A DNA stretch of 7,350 nt from NCBI GenBank assembly GCA_965657825.1, contig CBFHQG010000104.1, positions 1 through 7,350 on the forward strand. The letters run 5' to 3'. The notes under the pieces were generated by a model that saw nothing but the letters and a program-made list of their open reading frames with translations, was not told where the DNA came from and did no database searches. Shown here piece by piece: positions 6,001-7,350 of the stretch; position 1 is the stretch's first letter, and each line of letters opens with the position of its first letter. The position numbers and the translations under genes were made by a program. This stretch comes from M55B157 sp965657825. GTDB lineage: Bacteria; Actinomycetota; Actinomycetes; S36-B12.

Positions 6001-7350
6001 CTTCGCTTCATCAGGATGGGTCGCCATCAGCAGGTAGTCCCGCTGGATGAGAGCGTCGTCGATGACCGCGAGCGTCACCACCCCATCGGAATTTGTGACC
6101 GCGGGGTTCACTGAGCGCAGGGATCGATCCCAGATCTCACAACCGCTACCGCCGATCGCCCGAGGCTCCAGCGCACCCGGGACAATCCGATAGGTCTTCG
6201 CATCCCACCAATAGCCTGATTCGCAGGTCACCGAGTTGTCCATCGCCTCAGTGATGCGTGCACCCTCGATGGGGTTGCCGGTGTCGGCATCCACCACAGT
6301 CACCTGCACCTCGCGGATCGGCGGCAGGGTCAGCGTCACGGTCGTGTCGATGGGCTGCAGTGTCATCTTCCCCCCTGCTTTGAATCCCATCGGGATCAAG
6401 GGCGAGGGCGAGGATGGACCTTGGTCGGTGGGAGTCTGGACGTACAGAACCCCGTCACCGGGTGAGGCCTGCAGGGCATACTCCCCGTACTCATTGGTGC
6501 TCACCACCACCGCGTTGGAGCCAACGGGGTTGTAGGACAGACCATCAGCCAGCCACCGCACGCTCATCCCCGACACTGGAGTCACTCCGTCAGCCATCAC
6601 CACGGTGCCGTGGATGAACGGCAGGTTGCTCGTCCAGGTGATGTCCATGTTCGACACTGTCCAGGAGCTCTGCTGCCCATCGGTCACACTTCGGATCCGG
6701 AAGCAGTGGTAGGTCGCCTCCTGAAGGCCGACGACGGGGAAACTCGTCAGGCCTGGGCCGATGTAGGCGAGGTGTTCGAATGTTCCCGCGCATCCTGCTT
6801 GACCGACTGCCATCTGGATCTCATGCTCGTATTCACCGCTTGATGTGTCAGCCCATTCCAATCGGATGCGATCGGTGTAGTAGGCCGTGGCGACGAGCGA
6901 GGTCGGGGCACCCGCGAAGTTTGCCGCAGGCTGAGCGCATTGGGTGAGCATCGCTCCGACATCGAGTCGACCGCCTGTCGCCATCAATCCATCGAGGGAA
7001 TCGCTCGACGCTGCTGTATTCAGCACGATGCTGCGCAGATCGTCTTCCGACAGGGTCCTGTTGGCCGCTGCGCAGATCGCGATGGCGCCAGTCACATGGG
7101 GTGCGGCCATCGAGGTGCCGGACTTCATCTCATAGCCCGTGCCCGTGGGGACCGTGGACCAAATCCCAACTCCGGGGGCAGCGATGTCGACGGTGGTGCT
7201 TCCTCGGTTCGAGAAGTCCGCGAGGGTCCCGTCCGGTCCGATCGCCGCAACTGAGATGACGCAATCCCACATCCGAATCGCTGTCGAGCAGTCATAGGAG
7301 GATGGAAAGCGTGAATTCTCAGCGAGAACCTCGTCATCATTGTTCAGCGA
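3037..7350 (-). CDS. Secreted multidomain subtilisin-like (S8) serine protease, 5' end missing
   Basis: This is the C-terminal 1437 residues of a large extracellular serine endopeptidase. The frame is open to the right edge, so the Met codon at 7270-7272 is internal: the 26 codons before it read as normal subtilase sequence. Numbering from the edge, residues 1-135 are the end of the S8 catalytic domain with GTSMAAPHV and catalytic Ser80. Residues 148-243 look like a fibronectin type III domain, and 244-933 are three 230-residue repeats. About 934-1030 and 1036-1118 are two more fibronectin type III-like domains. From 1123 to about 1185 there is a Pro-Thr/Pro-rich linker, and about 1200-1437 are beta-rich domains ending in KARR and TGA. 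The signal peptide, propeptide, and catalytic Asp and His must lie outside the window. No LPXTG motif or C-terminal membrane helix is present, so the protein is probably released or held non-covalently. The natural substrate cannot be read from the sequence. Confidence 0.93.
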   Translation of the reverse strand, partial: SLNNDDEVLAENSRFPSSYDCSTAIRMWDCVISVAAIGPDGTLADFSNRGSTTVDIAAPGVGIWSTVPTGTGYEMKSGTSMAAPHVTGAIAICAAANRTLSEDDLRSIVLNTAASSDSLDGLMATGGRLDVGAMLTQCAQPAANFAGAPTSLVATAYYTDRIRLEWADTSSGEYEHEIQMAVGQAGCAGTFEHLAYIGPGLTSFPVVGLQEATYHCFRIRSVTDGQQSSWTVSNMDITWTSNLPFIHGTVVMADGVTPVSGMSVRWLADGLSYNPVGSNAVVVSTNEYGEYALQASPGDGVLYVQTPTDQGPSSPSPLIPMGFKAGGKMTLQPIDTTVTLTLPPIREVQVTVVDADTGNPIEGARITEAMDNSVTCESGYWWDAKTYRIVPGALEPRAIGGSGCEIWDRSLRSVNPAVTNSDGVVTLAVIDDALIQRDYLLMATHPDEAKRSTRAVFRATSQNSSVTMSMASLVTLSGSVVLADGVTPVAGASVRWLPDGLAYNGAGSNAVITTTDMSGAYSLQASPGDGVLYLQTPASQGASSPTPLVPVGMTVGGKMTLGVNGSSVTLTLPPIRNVQVRVTDTDSGDPIAGVRITEGMDNSVTCEPGYWWNTKTYRVFPGALEPRAIGGGGCTIWDVALRSVNPAVTNSDGVVTLPVIDDALIQRDYIIVATHPTDASRTTSATFRATPENSTVSMQLSNKVTLSGSVVLADGVTPVSGASVRWLPDGRAFNQAGTEAVIATTDSSGAYSLQASAGVGVLYVQTPSMPGPASPSPSVPVGMLVGGKMTLGPSGDSVTVTLPAIRQVMIRVEDAYSQDPIEGALITEGMDNSVTCEPGYGWDSKNYRPFPGASEPREISGWGCQIWSGSLRSSNPAVTDANGMVTLSLIDDALIQRDYILVASHPIDPNRTTSVTFRGTAEGSLQTMVMPGTPSRPERPSATPTTTEVTLTWEEPWDGGAQIDYYRVSMSVEPDANYAPVAAGTCAGNIDPTWRACTVEGLTPGTTYYFAIVAHNVVGGGDMAILSSTTAPGAPRTLRAVAQQATIEATWLPPMLDDASGITDYQVVLRDGATIISTRTAASSPVRIDSVPAGVYTLEVRARSSSGFGRSAITSVMVAEPEPTPTPTPTPTPTPTPTPTPTPTPTPTPAPAPAPPAPEAPSESPSAAPQPPARPAPVPIVERPKPGSAQGHVGGRPDAQLQVQPDPATQQVSIAGSGFELDLGGNDDQGRPRPLDGSGALRVPTTGGLQLQGNGFAEESLVQVFLDPLVSTSGIAARTMAVLEQPSVYLGGVTTDAQGRLESELSLPAEVLPGDRVLQLIGQTASGEEVVLTIGITVEEDVEDAPTIMIAGSRGEGRDARRIYVTGSTTGLSGQIVRPSVRMPGQKAYELGNARRVIQEDGTFTWRRTSGKKTYVYFSTESGIRSKAIAIEAKARR
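3040..3612 (-). other. C-terminal beta-rich domains of the protease
   Basis: Residues about 1247-1341 (LQLQGNGFAEESLVQVFLDP ... GVTTDAQGRLESELSLPAEVLPGDRVLQLIG) resemble Ig-like modules of actinobacterial surface proteins that carry a G-F-x-x-x-S-x-V-x-V strand and a D-x-x-G-x-x turn. Residues 1348-1437 (IMIAGSRGEGRDARRIYVTG ... TTGLSGQIVRPSVRMPGQ ... DGTFTWRRTSGKKTYVYF) form a basic beta domain. I recall similar ends, with TTGL, PG and GKKTYVYF motifs, on many secreted actinobacterial proteins. Its role is unknown to me; cell-envelope attachment or export is a guess. Confidence 0.55.
3907..3984 (-). repeat. Pro-Thr codon repeat (about 13 units) in the protease gene
   Basis: Six-base units (CCG or CCC followed by ACA, ACT or ACG) are repeated about 13 times and encode a (Pro-Thr)n linker at residues 1123-1148. 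Ala-Pro-rich sequence follows to about residue 1185. Such linkers are extended, flexible, often O-glycosylated in actinobacteria, and separate catalytic from binding modules. The unit is a multiple of three, so copy-number slippage would change linker length without breaking the frame. The opposite strand reads as Gly-Val repeats, which are an artefact. Confidence 0.93.
3997..4551 (-). other. Fibronectin type III-like domains 2 and 3 of the protease
   Basis: Residues about 934-1030 (RPSATPTTTEVTLTWEEP, then GLTPGTTYYFAIVAHN) are a textbook fibronectin type III pattern: the strand B Trp and the LTPGTTY-x-F-x-I-x-A-x-N strand F signature. It contains a likely disulfide between the cysteines of TCAGN and RACTV. 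Residues about 1036-1118 (TLRAVAQQATIEATWLPP, then GVYTLEVRARSSSG) form a second, more divergent copy. They end directly at the Pro-Thr linker. These domains are common spacers in bacterial extracellular hydrolases. Confidence 0.85.
4552..6621 (-). repeat. Three tandem in-frame 690-bp repeats (230 residues each)
   Basis: The units occupy 5932-6621, 5242-5931 and 4552-5241 and encode residues 244-473, 474-703 and 704-933. Anchor sequences recur at exactly 690-base steps: TCGCAGGTCACCGAGTT at 4841, 5531 and 6221, and the CGCTGGATCA/GA block at 4661, 5351 and 6041. No insertion or deletion separates the anchors. Each unit has two halves. The first (SGSVVLADGVTPVAGASVRW ... YSLQAS ... VLYVQTP) resembles the carboxypeptidase-regulatory/transthyretin-like beta sandwich. 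The second (P-I-x-G-x-x-I-T-E-x-MDNSVTC ... NPAVTNSDGVVTL ... IDDALIQRDY) looks like a related, longer beta sandwich. Each second half has a cysteine pair 28 residues apart (376/404, 606/634, 836/864). The first unit diverges most at its start and the third throughout, as expected of an old duplication. A function in binding or spacing is inferred. Confidence 0.95.
6622..6909 (-). other. Fibronectin type III-like domain 1 of the protease
   Basis: Residues about 148-243 join the catalytic domain to the first 230-residue repeat. The pattern APTSLVATAYYTDRIRLEW followed later by YHCFRIRSV resembles the strand B Trp and strand F Tyr/Arg positions of fibronectin type III domains. Two cysteines, in QAGCAG and YHCFRI, may pair. 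Such domains usually act as spacers or binding modules in extracellular enzymes. The assignment is by eye. Confidence 0.6.
6946..7350 (-). other. C-terminal part of S8 peptidase domain with catalytic serine
   Basis: Visible residues 1-135 match the end of the subtilase fold. NNDDEVLAENSRFPSSYDC resembles the loop that follows the oxyanion-hole Asn; that Asn should lie just outside the window. Next come VISVAAIGPDG, FSNRGSTTVDIAAPGV and GTSMAAPHVTGA, whose Ser is encoded at 7111-7113 (residue 80). The domain closes with the usual GGRLDVGAML helix. A short insertion between PSSYDC and VISVAA carries Cys30, nine residues after Cys21, so a local disulfide is plausible. Cys93 and Cys138 could form another. 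The serine motif is intact, but activity also needs the unseen Asp and His. Confidence 0.93.

Noticed and set aside
4552..6621. The 690-bp periodic sequence as a CRISPR or mobile-element repeat
   Set aside because: The repeats are contiguous, in frame, long and protein-coding, with substitutions concentrated as expected of diverged domain duplications.
7270..7272. Met codon as the start of the protease gene
   Set aside because: The 26 codons between it and the window edge continue the subtilase sequence (NNDDEV...FPSSYDC), and a start here would remove most of the catalytic domain.

Overview
The window looks like chromosomal DNA of a GC-rich bacterium, most likely an actinomycete (Actinomycetota). 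That placement rests on base composition, third-position G/C codon choice, the architecture of the secreted proteins, and a C-terminal beta domain that I associate from memory with actinobacterial surface proteins. No marker gene is present, so no genus can be given.

The whole window is essentially two very large genes on the minus strand, both running off an edge. At the right edge (3037-7350) is the 3' part of a gene for a giant secreted subtilisin-like (S8) protease. The visible 1437 residues begin inside the catalytic domain, shortly before the active-site serine. They continue through a fibronectin type III-like domain, three tandem 230-residue modules, two more fibronectin type III-like domains, a Pro-Thr/Pro-rich linker and C-terminal beta domains. 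On the left (1-2845) is the 5' part of a second gene. It encodes an exported protein with a clear signal peptide and a shorter Pro-Thr linker, whose 948 visible residues I cannot assign to a family. Its reading frame is still open at base 1.

The 191-bp gap between them (2846-3036) has no gene. It holds two short inverted repeats that could be operators or weak hairpins. The downstream gene has no Shine-Dalgarno sequence, but a -10-like hexamer lies six bases before its ATG, which fits a leaderless mRNA. No convincing terminator separates the genes, so partial co-transcription is possible. There are no RNA genes, insertion sequences or CRISPR arrays.

The most striking structure is the tandem triplication in the protease gene: three units of 690 bp, in register without insertions or deletions wherever checked, each with a conserved cysteine pair 28 residues apart. 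Both proteins appear extracellular, beta-rich and Pro-Thr-linked. They may work together at the cell surface or in the medium, for example as protease and substrate or as co-expressed matrix proteins, but nothing in the sequence proves this.
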